DNA from: Actinoplanes lobatus | Lineage (GTDB): Bacteria > Actinomycetota > Actinomycetes > Mycobacteriales > Micromonosporaceae | Direction of reading: 5' to 3' | Length of the DNA: 64,000 bases | Assembly: GCF_014205215.1 (NCBI RefSeq) | Contig: NZ_JACHNC010000001.1 | Coordinates: 5,700,501 to 5,764,500, forward strand | Part shown: piece by piece, positions 24,885-34,306 of the stretch | Position numbering within the stretch: position 1 is the first letter of the stretch | How the letters are laid out: each line of letters begins with the position of its first letter | The notes under the pieces: model-generated | Databases searched by the model: none | What the model saw: the letters and a program-made list of their open reading frames with translations, nothing else | Told to the model about the DNA's origin: nothing | Position numbers and translations under genes: made by a program

Positions 24885-24913
24885 AGCCGGGCCCCGCAAG
24901 GGGCCCGGCTTTT
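24885..24913 (+). terminator. Terminator/attenuator after sugar-binding gene
   Basis: Perfect 11-bp stem AGCCGGGCCCC-GCAA-GGGGCCCGGCT followed by TTT. It probably terminates part of the transcription so that the binding protein is made in excess. Confidence 0.8.
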
Positions 24914-24940
24914 GGAACTCGAGAGCAAGCGAGTTGAGCG

Positions 24941-26494
24941 ATGGCACACGACACCACCCCGATCCTGGAGATGCGGGGGATCACCAAGACCTTCCCGGGC
25001 GTCAAGGCGCTCTCGGACGTCACCCTCGGCGTCGCCCGCGGTGAGGTCCACGCCATTTGCGGTGAGAACGGCGCGGGCAAGTCCACCCTCATGAAGGTGC
25101 TGTCGGGTGTCTACCCGCACGGCAGCTACGACGGCGACATCGTCTTCGAGGGCGAGACCTGCCGATTCAAGACGACCCGCGACTCCGAGGAGCGCGGCAT
25201 CGTCATCATCCACCAGGAGCTGGCGCTCAGCCCGTACCTGTCGATCGCCGAGAACATCTTCCTCGGCAACGAGCGGGCCCGCGGCGGCGTCATCAACTGG
25301 GCACAGACCAACAAGCAGGCCGCCGACCTGCTCGCCCGGGTCGGACTGGAAGAATCCCCGGACACCAGGATCCAGGACATCGGCGTCGGCAAGCAGCAGC
25401 TCGTGGAGATCGCCAAGGCGCTCTCCAAGAAGGTCAAGCTGCTCATCCTCGACGAGCCCACCGCGGCGCTCAACGACGAGGACTCCGCGCACCTGCTCGA
25501 CCTGATCCGGCACCTCAAGGGCCAGGGGATCACGTCGATCATCATCTCGCACAAGCTCAACGAGATCGCCGCGATCGCCGACAGCACGACGATCATCCGC
25601 GACGGCCAGAGCATCGAGACCATGGACATGCACGGCGCCGAGCCGGTCTCCGAGGACCGCATCATCCGCGCCATGGTCGGCCGTGACCTGGAGAACCGCT
25701 ACCCGGCGCACACCCCGACCATCGGCGAGGAGGTGCTGCGGATCGAGAACTGGACCGTGCACCACCCGGCCGACCACAGCCGGGTCGTCGTCGACAACGC
25801 CGACCTGAACGTGCGCGGCGGCGAGATCGTCGGCATCGCCGGGCTGATGGGCGCCGGCCGCACCGAGCTGGCCATGAGCATCTTCGGCCGCAGCTGGGGC
25901 GCCAACATCTCCGGCAAGCTGTTCCTGCACGGCAAGCCGGTCTCGATCAAGACCGTCGACGCGGCCATCGGGCACGGCATCGCGTACGCCACCGAGGACC
26001 GCAAGCACTACGGCCTCAACCTGATCGACGACATCAAGCGCAACACCTCGGCCGCCAAGCTCCAGCGCATCACCTCCGGCGGTGTGGTCGACGCCGGCCG
26101 CGAGGTCGTCATGGCCGAGCAGTTCCGCAAGGACATGAAGACCAAGGCCAACAGCGTGGACGTGGTCGTCGGCAAGCTGTCCGGCGGCAACCAGCAGAAG
26201 GTCGTCCTCGCCAAGTGGCTCTTCGCCGAGCCCGAGGTGCTGATCCTCGACGAGCCCACCCGCGGCATCGACGTCGGCGCCAAGTACGAGATCTACGAGA
26301 TCATCAACAAGCTCGCGGACTCCGGTAAGGCCGTCATCGTGATCTCCTCGGAGCTGCCCGAGCTGCTCGGCATCTGCGACCGGATCTACGCGATGAGCCA
26401 GGGCCGGATCACCGGGCAACTTCCCCGCGCCGAGGCCAGCCAGGAGAGCCTCATGCGCTACATGACCATGGAGAAGAGCGGAGCAACGCGGTGA
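24941..26494 (+). CDS. CUT2 sugar ABC transporter ATP-binding protein
   Basis: A 517-residue double-ATPase of the RbsA/XylG/MmsA type that drives sugar import from the cytoplasmic face. The first domain has Walker [10 protein letters not shown], signature-region [14 protein letters not shown] and Walker [10 protein letters not shown]. The second has the degenerate first half usual for the family and [15 protein letters not shown] with [14 protein letters not shown]. The ATG at 24941 lies 65 bp after the binding-protein stop, past the hairpin. Its stop overlaps the permease GTG (GTGA). Confidence 0.93.
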   Translation: MAHDTTPILEMRGITKTFPGVKALSDVTLGVARGEVHAICGENGAGKSTLMKVLSGVYPHGSYDGDIVFEGETCRFKTTRDSEERGIVIIHQELALSPYLSIAENIFLGNERARGGVINWAQTNKQAADLLARVGLEESPDTRIQDIGVGKQQLVEIAKALSKKVKLLILDEPTAALNDEDSAHLLDLIRHLKGQGITSIIISHKLNEIAAIADSTTIIRDGQSIETMDMHGAEPVSEDRIIRAMVGRDLENRYPAHTPTIGEEVLRIENWTVHHPADHSRVVVDNADLNVRGGEIVGIAGLMGAGRTELAMSIFGRSWGANISGKLFLHGKPVSIKTVDAAIGHGIAYATEDRKHYGLNLIDDIKRNTSAAKLQRITSGGVVDAGREVVMAEQFRKDMKTKANSVDVVVGKLSGGNQQKVVLAKWLFAEPEVLILDEPTRGIDVGAKYEIYEIINKLADSGKAVIVISSELPELLGICDRIYAMSQGRITGQLPRAEASQESLMRYMTMEKSGATR

Positions 26495-27717
26495 GCGCCA
26501 CCACCACGCTCGAGCAGCCGAAGGCACAGCCCGAGCCCTCCAAGAAGAACGACGGTGGGTCGCTCAAGGCCTACCTCGGTCAGAACGTCCAGCAGTACGG
26601 CATGATCGCGGTCCTGCTGCTGATCATCGCGGCCTTCCAGTGGTCGACCGACGGTCTGATGCTCAACCCGGACAACATCGCCGCGCTGATCCAGCAGAAC
26701 GCGTACGTGTTCGTCCTGACCATCGGCATGGTCATGGTCATCGTGGCCGGGCACATCGACCTGTCGGTCGGATCCGTGGTCGCGTTCGTCGGCGGCATCT
26801 GCGCCGTCATGATCACCGACTTCGAGCTGTCGTGGCCGGTCGCCGTCGCCATCTCGATCGTGATCGGCGGTCTCGTCGGCTGCTGGCAGGGCTTCTGGGT
26901 CGCCTACGCGGGCATCCCGGCGTTCATCGTCACCCTCGGCGGCATGCTGCTGTTCCGCGGTCTGGCCATCGTCGTGCTCGAGCAGACCATCGCCGGCCTG
27001 CCCAGCGGCTTCAACGACATCAGCAACGGCTCGCTGCCGGCCGCCGGTTACGTCGGCAACCTCGACGCCGTCACCCTGTTCATCGGCGTGTTCGCCTTCG
27101 CCGGGCTGACCATCGCCCAGATCCGGGCCCGCCGTGAGCTGACCAAGCTGGACCTGCGCACCGAGCCGTTCGCCGCGTTCGCCGGCAAGCTCGTGCTGTC
27201 CGCCCTGGCCATCGGCGCGATCACCTACCTGCTCGCGTCCAGCGCCGCCGGCACCCCGATCGTGCTGGTCATCGTCGGCGTGCTGGTGCTGATCTACACG
27301 TTCCTGATGAACAACACGATCTTCGGCCGGCACATCTACGCGATGGGCGGCAACCTGCCCGCCGCGATGCTCTCCGGTGTGAAGACCAAGCGGGTCAACT
27401 TCCTGATCTTCGTGAACATGGGCCTGCTCGCCGGCGTCGCCGCGGTCATCACCACCTCCCGGGCCGGTGCCGGCATCGCCGCCGCCGGTACCAACTACGA
27501 GCTGGACGCGATCGCCGCGGCCTTCATCGGCGGAACCTCCGTCAACGGCGGCATCGGCAAGATCACCGGCGCGATCACCGGTGCCCTGATCATGGGCGTG
27601 CTCAACATGGGCCTGTCCATCATGGGCACCGACCCCGCCTACCAGCAGGTGATCAAGGGCCTCGTCCTGATCGCCGCCGTCGCGCTCGACATCCTCAACA
27701 AGCGGCGCGGCAAGTAA
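26491..27717 (+). CDS. CUT2 sugar ABC transporter permease
   Basis: A 408-residue permease of the XylH/MmsB branch, slightly larger than RbsC. About ten or more hydrophobic helices are present with the family stretches [48 protein letters not shown] and [15 protein letters not shown] polar N-terminal tail of 25-30 residues precedes the first helix. The GTG at 26491 overlaps the ATPase stop, giving coupled translation. A terminator follows. Confidence 0.93.
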   Translation: MSATTTLEQPKAQPEPSKKNDGGSLKAYLGQNVQQYGMIAVLLLIIAAFQWSTDGLMLNPDNIAALIQQNAYVFVLTIGMVMVIVAGHIDLSVGSVVAFVGGICAVMITDFELSWPVAVAISIVIGGLVGCWQGFWVAYAGIPAFIVTLGGMLLFRGLAIVVLEQTIAGLPSGFNDISNGSLPAAGYVGNLDAVTLFIGVFAFAGLTIAQIRARRELTKLDLRTEPFAAFAGKLVLSALAIGAITYLLASSAAGTPIVLVIVGVLVLIYTFLMNNTIFGRHIYAMGGNLPAAMLSGVKTKRVNFLIFVNMGLLAGVAAVITTSRAGAGIAAAGTNYELDAIAAAFIGGTSVNGGIGKITGAITGALIMGVLNMGLSIMGTDPAYQQVIKGLVLIAAVALDILNKRRGK

Positions 27718-27732
27718 GACCTTTCAGGGGGT

Positions 27733-27775
27733 AGCGGCGCCGCACGGTGGACAGACCGGGCGGCGCCGCTCTTTT
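27733..27775 (+). terminator. Terminator of the sugar transporter operon
   Basis: AGCGGCGCCG / CGGCGCCGCT stem with a 17- to 19-nt loop, followed by CTTTT. It sits 15 bp past the permease stop. Confidence 0.75.
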
Positions 27776-27879
27776 GTGCCCGCGGCTTTCCGGCCGCGCC
27801 CGAAAGGGGCGATCTCCACGCTGCCCTACGACGGTCCCGTCTGACCACACCAAGGCCCACTCCGGCACCGGGGTGCTCG

Positions 27880-29403
27880 CTACCCCATGATGGACAGCGT
27901 GGGTTCGGCCACCAGGATTTGATTGCGGCCCGCCCGCTTGGCCCGGTACAACGCCTCGTCGGCGAGGCGCAGCAGGTGGTCGGGGTTGCCGGTGGCGGCC
28001 AACTGCGCGACGCCGGCACTGAACGTGACGTTCAGCGTGCCGAGTGGCGTGTCGACCGGGGTGGCGGCGCACTGCCGGCGCCAGTGGTCGGCGCGTTCGG
28101 CCGCGGCCTGCGCGTCGATCCCCGGCAGGACGACCACGAACTCCTCACCGCCGTAGCGGGCCACCATGTCGCCCTCCCGGACCGAGCCGCTCAGCTGCCG
28201 GGCCAGGTCGACGAGCACCTGGTCGCCGACCGCGTGCCCGTACCGGTCGTTGACGGTTTTGAAATGGTCCACGTCGATCATCACGATCGACAGCGGGTGG
28301 CCGTCGGCGGCGGCGCGGGCCTGTGCCTCCAGCACCGCGTCCAGGTGCCGCCGGTTGTACACCCCGGTGAGGCCGTCACGCACGGCCTGCTCGGTCAGCT
28401 CCGCACGGAGCCGCTCCAACTCGGTGATGTCCCGTGCCACCACGACGGTGCAGGTGCAACTGCCGTCGGCCGCCTCGATCTTGACGACCCGGAAGTCGTA
28501 TACCTCGCCCGAGGCGCCGGAGATGGTGGTCTGGCCCGTGCCGGCGATCATGGCGGTGAAATGCGGGTCGGCGACCTCCTGCCATCGCTTGCCGATCACG
28601 GCGCCGCCCGCCGGGTTCACGGCGGCGAGCAGCTTGATGGCCGCCGGGTTGACGTCGAGGATCCGGCCGTTGGGGTCCAGCACCATGACGGCGTCGCTGA
28701 GCGCCGAGATGACCTGCGCATAGGTGACCGGCACCCGTTCGGAGGTCACACCCGAGCGGTCAGACCACCACCAGACGACACCGGAGACCAGGAACAGCAC
28801 CGGCGTCAGATCAAGCCCCTGCATGTCCACGTCGATGAATACCGTCACCAGGTTGCCCACGGTCGGCGCGAGCGCGCCGATCAGGAACCACCGGTACATC
28901 CGCCGCTGGCCGCGGACCGCCCGGCGCAGCGCCCGGATCACCAGTACCGTGCCGACCGCCATCAAGACGTAGCCGTACAGGACGTGCACCCAGTACGCCG
29001 GACCGCGCTGCGCGATGACCCCGAAGGTGCCCGCCTCGACCTGCCGGTAAAAGGTGTGGTGCCACGGATCGGTGGCGATGACGGCCACCAGTAGCAAAGG
29101 CTCGATCAGTATCAGCGCGAGCCGTGGCGGCCGGTGCCCCGAGGAGACCGTGGTGTGCCAGAGGAAGCCCGCGACGACCATCGCAACGCCGGGGAAGATC
29201 GCATAATTGAAACCGAGCGCCAGCCCGAGCGTCGGCGCCACGAGGGAGCAGGCGCTGGCCAGCGACCATTCCGCCGCGCCGGCCATGACGAGGCTGAGCG
29301 GAACGGCCAGCGGTGTCTCGGACCGCCGCCGATACGTCAAGGCGGCGTACACGACGGCAATCAAACCGGCTCCCGCGTACAGAGCGACGATTGCCATCCG
29401 CAT
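27880..29403 (-). CDS. 7TM-PAS-GGDEF diguanylate cyclase
   Basis: A 507-residue membrane sensor that should synthesise c-di-GMP. Seven hydrophobic helices (residues ~1-215) resemble the histidine-kinase-N-terminal 7TM sensor domain, followed by a PAS domain (~225-340) and a GGDEF domain (~345-500). The active site is RYGGEEF near residues 416-422, with an REGD I-site five residues before it. The start ATG at 29403 has GGGGAAGGGG upstream. It is monocistronic, convergent with the sugar transporter operon. It is unrelated in domain layout to the partial cyclase at the left edge. Confidence 0.88.
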   Translation of the reverse strand: MRMAIVALYAGAGLIAVVYAALTYRRRSETPLAVPLSLVMAGAAEWSLASACSLVAPTLGLALGFNYAIFPGVAMVVAGFLWHTTVSSGHRPPRLALILIEPLLLVAVIATDPWHHTFYRQVEAGTFGVIAQRGPAYWVHVLYGYVLMAVGTVLVIRALRRAVRGQRRMYRWFLIGALAPTVGNLVTVFIDVDMQGLDLTPVLFLVSGVVWWWSDRSGVTSERVPVTYAQVISALSDAVMVLDPNGRILDVNPAAIKLLAAVNPAGGAVIGKRWQEVADPHFTAMIAGTGQTTISGASGEVYDFRVVKIEAADGSCTCTVVVARDITELERLRAELTEQAVRDGLTGVYNRRHLDAVLEAQARAAADGHPLSIVMIDVDHFKTVNDRYGHAVGDQVLVDLARQLSGSVREGDMVARYGGEEFVVVLPGIDAQAAAERADHWRRQCAATPVDTPLGTLNVTFSAGVAQLAATGNPDHLLRLADEALYRAKRAGRNQILVAEPTLSIMG

Positions 29404-29529
29404 CTCTACCCCTTCCCCGAGGTGACACCCGCACCGTCGGCGCCAGGAAGGGCGAGTTGAGCAGACGCCTGGGACATCACGTCGTCGAGGCTCCGAAGGG
29501 ATAGCCGCGCGGCAGGGTGGGCGAACGGC

Positions 29530-30063
29530 TCAGTCGCGGGGACCGCCGTGCATCAGACCGCTCAGGCCGCCTGGCAGGGTTTTCATGAGGGCCTCGTCGA
29601 ATTCGCCGTCGACCAGGACGAACACCACCCGGGCCGGGACGTCGCCGCGGTTGGCCCAAGCGTGATCGGTGCCGCGCTGCACGACCACGTCACCGGCCCG
29701 CAGCGTCACCTCCGAGTCGTCGAGGATCAGCGTGATCTCGCCTTCCAGGACGATGCCGTAGTCGATCGACGCGGTCCGGTGCACCGGCGACTGCAAGCCG
29801 CGCGAGTCCAGATGGCCGGGCAGGAACTCGTTGACGCGGATCTTCGTGCCGTGCGGGGGCGGCGGCACGGCCAGGGTCCGCGCGGTCGGCTCGTCCGGTT
29901 CGGCCGCGACGATCCGGGCCGGAGCGCCTTCGGTGTTCCAGATCTCGTGGAAGAACACGCCGTCGGCGGGCAGCTCCCGGCTGACCGGAACCGGCCCGTC
30001 CGACACCACCACCGACACGCCGTCCGGGGTGTGGCCGGTGACCACCCGCCGCGGCGCGCTCAT
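29530..30063 (-). CDS. Cupin-domain protein
   Basis: A 177-residue small-molecule-binding cupin. The cupin core lies in residues ~95-165 (SIDYGIVLEGEITLILDD, then LRAGDVVVQRGTDHAWANRG), where Gly-rich turns and the His of GTDHAW match cupin motif 2. The first-motif His positions appear altered (DYGIVLEGE lacks the HxH), so metal binding is uncertain. Its ATG at 30063 overlaps the stop of the metallo-hydrolase gene (ATGA). Related cupins accompany aromatic catabolic genes, but the function here is unknown. Confidence 0.78.
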   Translation of the reverse strand: MSAPRRVVTGHTPDGVSVVVSDGPVPVSRELPADGVFFHEIWNTEGAPARIVAAEPDEPTARTLAVPPPPHGTKIRVNEFLPGHLDSRGLQSPVHRTASIDYGIVLEGEITLILDDSEVTLRAGDVVVQRGTDHAWANRGDVPARVVFVLVDGEFDEALMKTLPGGLSGLMHGGPRD

Positions 30064-30989
30064 GCGTGGCATGCGATCGGCCCGCCGTGGAAGGCGACCA
30101 TGTCCGGCCACACCGACGGGACGGTCAGGCGGGTGTCGATCGGGTTGCCCTTGAGCTCCGAGTAGGCGCGGTGCAGGTTGCCGACGAACCGTTCGGTCTC
30201 GGCCCAGCCCTTGAAGCGGTTGTCGCGGTGCTTGACCGCCGCCTCCAGCGGGGTGAGGCCCTCCTTGAAAGAGACCTCGGCGACCTCGGCGATGTAGGAG
30301 ACGTAGGCGTCCAGGTCGTCCAGCAGCACCCCGACCTCGTCGCCGCGGCACACCGGGCCGTGTCCCGGCGCGAGAACCGACGGGGCCAGGTCCCGCATGT
30401 GGGCGATCGCCTTCTTGAACCCGGCGACCGAGCCCTCCAGCAGGAACGGCTGCCCACCGGCGAACGCCAGGTCGCCTGCGAACAGCACCCGCTGCTCCGG
30501 CAGCCACACCACCACGTCGTTGCTGGTGTGGGCGCGGCCGACGTGCTGCAACTCGACGCCGAACGAGTCCAGGTGCAGGGTCATCCGGTCGCTGAAGGTG
30601 ACGTTCGGCGGGCGCAGCACCAGGTTGCCGTATTCCGGCGACGTGATCACCCGGGTGGCCTCCAGACCGGCCGCCAGCACCTCGTCGCGGCACTTGTCGT
30701 GGCCGATGACCAGGGTCTCCGCGGGCAGGAAGCCGTTGCCGTACGTGTGGTCGGGGTGGTGGTGGGTGTTCACCACGGCCCGCGGCGCACCGGACGACAC
30801 CTTGGCGACCTCGGCCAGCACGGCCCGGTTGCGGCGCTCGGTCGAGGTGGTGTCGACCAGGATCGCGGTGCCCGCGCCGTCGGCGATCACACCGCAGTTG
30901 TTCACCATCCACCCACCGGCCGGCTGGATGTAGGCGTAGACGCCGTCGGCCAGCTTGTCCACGTACGGGTTGCCGTCGTCCCAGGTCAC
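30060..30989 (-). CDS. Metallo-beta-lactamase-fold hydrolase
   Basis: A 309-residue MBL-fold enzyme with the dinuclear metal motif THHHPDHTYG, a later His in HVGRAHTSND, Asp in LFAGDLAF and His in LAPGHGPV, the full ligand set. Such enzymes hydrolyse thioesters, lactones or similar esters; the substrate here is unknown. The GTG at 30989 is well supported by AGGAGGA six bases upstream. The gene is divergent from the efflux gene and coupled to the cupin gene. Confidence 0.83.
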   Translation of the reverse strand: MTWDDGNPYVDKLADGVYAYIQPAGGWMVNNCGVIADGAGTAILVDTTSTERRNRAVLAEVAKVSSGAPRAVVNTHHHPDHTYGNGFLPAETLVIGHDKCRDEVLAAGLEATRVITSPEYGNLVLRPPNVTFSDRMTLHLDSFGVELQHVGRAHTSNDVVVWLPEQRVLFAGDLAFAGGQPFLLEGSVAGFKKAIAHMRDLAPSVLAPGHGPVCRGDEVGVLLDDLDAYVSYIAEVAEVSFKEGLTPLEAAVKHRDNRFKGWAETERFVGNLHRAYSELKGNPIDTRLTVPSVWPDMVAFHGGPIACHA

Positions 30990-31081
30990 ATGTCCTCCTC
31001 TAAGGTGCGGTCACCTCATTGGGGCATCTGGTGGGCCGGGTCACAACAGATCGGGCCATCGCCAGCAGCGATTCCTGCCAT

Positions 31082-31102
31082 ACCGGAAACGACCGTTCCG
31101 GT
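31082..31102. promoter_or_regulatory. Candidate operator between hydrolase and exporter
   Basis: ACCGGAA-(7)-TTCCGGT perfect inverted repeat in the divergent promoter region. A smaller AGGTG-CGGT-CACCT repeat lies just left, at about 31002-31015. Confidence 0.4.
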
Positions 31103-31119
31103 GGTACGGGTGTGCCGGG

Positions 31120-32316
31120 TTGACTGCGCCGGTGACCATCCGATGGCCCCTGCTCGTGGTGCTGGCCTCCCTCACGGCGCTGGCGCCGGTCGCCACCGAC
31201 CTGTACCTGCCCGGTTTTCCGGCGATGGGCGCGTCCCTCGGCGCCGACGCCAGCGGGGTGCAGTTGACGCTCACGTCGTTTCTGGCCGGGCTGGCCCTGG
31301 GGCAGCTCGTCATGGGCCCGCTGGCCGACCGGTACGGCCGCCGCCGCCCGCTGATCGCCGGAACCGTGGCCTGCACGGTGGCCGGGGTGGCGTGCGCGCT
31401 CGCCCCGACGCTGCCGGCGCTGGTGGGGTTCCGGTTCGTGCAGGGGTTCGCGGGCGCCGCCGGGATGGTGATCGGCCGGGCGGTGATCGCGGACCTGGCC
31501 GCCGGGCGGGCCGCGGCACGCGCGTTCACGATGCTGGTGACCGTCGGCGGGGTGGCGCCGGTGCTGGCGCCGCTGGCCGGGGGCGTGCTGTCCGGGCCGG
31601 TCGGCTGGCGGGGCATGCTGTGGGCGGTGGCGCTGCTGTGCGTACCGATGGTTGTCGGGGTCGTGGTGGTGGTGCCGGAGACCCGGCCGCCCGGGCTGTC
31701 GCCGGCGCCGCTGCGGCGGGCGCTGCGGACCGTGGCCGCAAGTCGCGGGTTCTGGCCGCCGGTGGTGGTGTTCGCCTGCTCGTTCGGGGTGATGATGGCC
31801 TACATCGCGGCGTCGCCGTTTCTGTACCAGGACGTGATCGGGCTGTCCGAGATCGGGTACGGGATCGTCTTCGGCGTCAACGCGGCCGGGCTGATCGGGG
31901 CGGGCGCGCTGGCCGGCCGGCTGGTACGGCGGATCGACCCGGCCCGGATGGTGCGCTGGTGCGTGGCGGCGCAGGTGACGGCGACCGCCGGGTTCGCGGC
32001 GCTGGCGATCGGCGGGGCGCCGGTGTGGACGTACCCGGTGATGATCTTCGTGGCGGTGGCCGCGAACGGCGGGATCATGGGCAACACGGCGGCGCTGGCC
32101 ATGGAGCCGGTCCGTGCCGTCGCCGGGACCGGCAGCGCGGTCCTCGGGTTCGGCCAGTTCGCCGTCGGGGCGCTGGTGTCGCCGCTGGTCGGGCTGGGCG
32201 GCTCCGGGTCGGCGGTGGTGCCGGCGCTGGTGATGGCCGGATCGTCAATGCTCGCCGGGCTGGTCTGCCGGTTCGGTCTCGACCGCGACCGCCACGTCGT
32301 AGAGCAGCCGGCGTAG
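31120..32316 (+). CDS. Bcr/CflA-family MFS drug exporter
   Basis: A 398-residue major-facilitator antiporter with 12 predicted helices. Typical Bcr/CflA features are the opening ATDLYLPGFP, then the loop MGPLADRYGRRRPL and RFVQGFAGAAGMVIGRAVI. Proton-driven efflux of toxic small molecules is expected. The start is uncertain: TTG at 31120 and GTG at 31132 are in frame, neither with a good ribosome site, and the frame is open further upstream. The 3' end overlaps the convergent LysR gene by 72 bp. It may export intermediates of the neighbouring catabolic island (inference). Confidence 0.82.
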   Translation: MTAPVTIRWPLLVVLASLTALAPVATDLYLPGFPAMGASLGADASGVQLTLTSFLAGLALGQLVMGPLADRYGRRRPLIAGTVACTVAGVACALAPTLPALVGFRFVQGFAGAAGMVIGRAVIADLAAGRAAARAFTMLVTVGGVAPVLAPLAGGVLSGPVGWRGMLWAVALLCVPMVVGVVVVVPETRPPGLSPAPLRRALRTVAASRGFWPPVVVFACSFGVMMAYIAASPFLYQDVIGLSEIGYGIVFGVNAAGLIGAGALAGRLVRRIDPARMVRWCVAAQVTATAGFAALAIGGAPVWTYPVMIFVAVAANGGIMGNTAALAMEPVRAVAGTGSAVLGFGQFAVGALVSPLVGLGGSGSAVVPALVMAGSSMLAGLVCRFGLDRDRHVVEQPA

Positions 32317-33192
32317 CCAGGCCACGCCGGGATCCTTCTCCCGGCCGGCGTGCCAGTGCGCGGCCTCGGTGATCCGGACCGTGTCCAGCGGCGTCGACGC
32401 GATCGCCAGATCCAGGAAGCCGAGACAGCGGTGCGCCAGCCGGGACGGCACGAACGCGCACATCTCGGTGCCGGCCACCGCGTACGGCAGCGTCAGCAGG
32501 CTGGTCACCCGCACCAGCACGGTCCGGTCGGCCAGCCCGGACCGCTCCAGGACGATCTCCAGCGGCCGTTTGAGCTCGCCCGCGGCGGAGAACTCGGCCA
32601 CCGCGTGCGCCATCACACCCAGGTCGGCGGCGCTCAGACCGCCGTCCTTGAGCCGGGGGTTGTCGCGGGCCACGATGCACACCAGGTGATCGGTGAAGAC
32701 CGGCTGGGTCTGGCCGGGGAACGCGAACCCGAGCGGGCCGATGATCAGATCCCGGCGCATCAGCTGGGTCCCCAGCTGCGGCCCCTCCAGGGTGTCCAGC
32801 GCGACCGAGCAACCGGGCGCCTGCTCGGCCATCAGGCGGATCAGCGGCTCGGCGAGGACGGTCATCGCGTACTCGGACATGCTGACGGTGAACCGGCGGG
32901 TGCTGGACGCCTCGTCGAACTCCCGCTGCGTGCCCAGCAGCGCCTCGGCGGCCTCCACCGCCCCGGCCACGGCCGGGCGCAACCGCTCGGCCAGCGGGCT
33001 CAGGTCGAAGCCGCGACCGGACCGGACCAGCAGCTCGTCGCCGAAGTGCCGGCGCAGCCGGGTCAGCGCGCTGCTCATCGCCGACTGGCTCATCGTCATC
33101 CGCTCACCGGCGTGGGTGAGGTTGCGCTCCTCGATCAGGGCGTGCAGCGACAGCAGCAGGTTCGCGTCGACCTCACGCAGCCGCTCCTTCAC
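32245..33192 (-). CDS. LysR-family transcriptional regulator (first)
   Basis: A 315-residue regulator with an N-terminal winged HTH (NLTHAGERMTMSQSAMSSALTRLRRHFGDELLVRSG) and a C-terminal effector-binding domain resembling NodD/NahR/PnbR aromatic-responsive members (DLIIGPLGFAFPGQ). GTG at 33192 gives the normal N-terminus and has GGAGGGG upstream, although the frame is open for another 117 codons. It is divergent from the second nitroreductase gene; candidate operators lie between them. It is clearly paralogous to the LysR at 34307-35227, sharing the GPLGFxFPGQ stretch. Confidence 0.88.
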   Translation of the reverse strand: MKERLREVDANLLLSLHALIEERNLTHAGERMTMSQSAMSSALTRLRRHFGDELLVRSGRGFDLSPLAERLRPAVAGAVEAAEALLGTQREFDEASSTRRFTVSMSEYAMTVLAEPLIRLMAEQAPGCSVALDTLEGPQLGTQLMRRDLIIGPLGFAFPGQTQPVFTDHLVCIVARDNPRLKDGGLSAADLGVMAHAVAEFSAAGELKRPLEIVLERSGLADRTVLVRVTSLLTLPYAVAGTEMCAFVPSRLAHRCLGFLDLAIASTPLDTVRITEAAHWHAGREKDPGVAWLRRLLYDVAVAVETEPADQPGEH

Positions 33193-33240
33193 CGGACATC
33201 CCCTCCAGAGCGCACTGTACCGGCCGGCCGGGACGGTGCC

Positions 33241-33254
33241 GGGACCTCCGGCCC
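33241..33254 (+). promoter_or_regulatory. DosR/DevR-like box upstream of second nitroreductase
   Basis: GGGACCTCCGGCCC, one mismatch from the box upstream of each of cydA and the first nitroreductase. It is 78 bases before the ATG at 33332. Confidence 0.45.
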
Positions 33255-33284
33255 TGGTGGGCGGGACCAGGTTCGCGGTCTGGT
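33253..33284. promoter_or_regulatory. Alternating CTGGT/ACCAG arms, candidate LysR operator
   Basis: CCTGGT-(7)-ACCAGG followed by a second repeat ACCAG-(9)-CTGGT that shares the middle arm. The array lies between a LysR gene and its divergent neighbour, where LysR proteins usually bind. Confidence 0.45.
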
Positions 33285-33331
33285 GGAGGGGCAGCGGCCG
33301 GGCCGGCCGCCACTTCCGGCAAGGGGGTCCG

Positions 33332-34297
33332 ATGACCACTCCGTTCGCCCCGCCGTCGCGCAGGGTTCTCACCGATTGCGTACGGTCGGCCACCACCGCC
33401 CCGTCGCTGCACAACAGCCAGCCCTGGCGGTTCCGGATCGCGCCGCCGGCCGTCGAGGTGTACGCCGACCCGGGCCGCCGCCTGCCGGTCACCGACCCGG
33501 ACGGGCGCGAGCAGCTGATCAGCGTCGGCGCCGCGGTGTTCACGCTGCGCCTGGCGATCCGGCGGGCCGGCTACCAGGTGCGCTGCGAGCTGCTGCCCGA
33601 CCCGGACGATCCGTCGCTGGCCGCCCGGGTCACCGCGGGCCGGCCGCTGGCCGTCGACGCGACGACCGAGGCGCTGGCCGCGGCGATCCCGTACCGGCAC
33701 ACCAACCGGTGGCCGTTCGCGCGGGTCGCGGTGCCGGCCGGCGCCGTCGAGAAACTGCGCGACGCCGCCGAGCGGGAGGGCGCGGTGCTGACCGTCGCCG
33801 ACCCGGCCGGCCGCGACGCGATCCTGGGCCTGGCCCGCGCCGCCGACCAGCGGCTGCGTGAACGCGACGACTACGCCGCCGAGATCAGCCGGTGGACCGG
33901 CCGGGCGGCACGCCACGACGGGGTGCCGGCGTGGGCGTACGGGCCCGGCGACGTCCTCGGTGTGATGCCGGTCCGCGACGGCGCCGGAACCCTCGCGGTG
34001 GCCCGGGCGCCCGTGGCGTTCGAGCCGTACCCGACCGTGCTGGTGCTGGCCACCGACGGCGACAGCGCCGCGGACCGGCTGTGCGCCGGGCAGGCGCTGC
34101 AACGGGTGCTGCTGACCGCCACCTGGCTGGGCCTGGCCGCCACCCCGATCAGCCAGCCGGTCGAGGTGCCGGAGATCCGGGCGCTGCTCACCCGCCGGCC
34201 GGCGCAGATGGTGCTGCGCATCGGCTACGGCGGCGTCGCCGGGCACACCCCGCGCCGGCCGGTGAACCGGGTGCTGCTGGACGAGCCGCCGGGGTAA
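33332..34297 (+). CDS. Acg-family nitroreductase-like FMN protein (second)
   Basis: A 321-residue paralogue of the protein at 18690-19646, with the opening ATTAPSLHNSQPWRF, the central PYRHTNRWPF segment and C-terminal AATPISQPVEVPE. The family binds FMN and is linked to redox or dormancy responses. ATG at 33332 has AAGGGGG seven bases upstream. It is sandwiched between two LysR genes, divergent from one and nine bases from the next, so it might also reduce a quinone or nitroaromatic in the catabolic island (inference). Confidence 0.83.
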   Translation: MTTPFAPPSRRVLTDCVRSATTAPSLHNSQPWRFRIAPPAVEVYADPGRRLPVTDPDGREQLISVGAAVFTLRLAIRRAGYQVRCELLPDPDDPSLAARVTAGRPLAVDATTEALAAAIPYRHTNRWPFARVAVPAGAVEKLRDAAEREGAVLTVADPAGRDAILGLARAADQRLRERDDYAAEISRWTGRAARHDGVPAWAYGPGDVLGVMPVRDGAGTLAVARAPVAFEPYPTVLVLATDGDSAADRLCAGQALQRVLLTATWLGLAATPISQPVEVPEIRALLTRRPAQMVLRIGYGGVAGHTPRRPVNRVLLDEPPG

Positions 34298-34300
34298 CCT
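34295..34300 (+). promoter_or_regulatory. -10 hexamer for leaderless LysR gene
   Basis: TAACCT then six bases then ATG at 34307. The hexamer contains the stop codon of the preceding gene. Confidence 0.5.
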
Positions 34301-34306
34301 CCGGCC

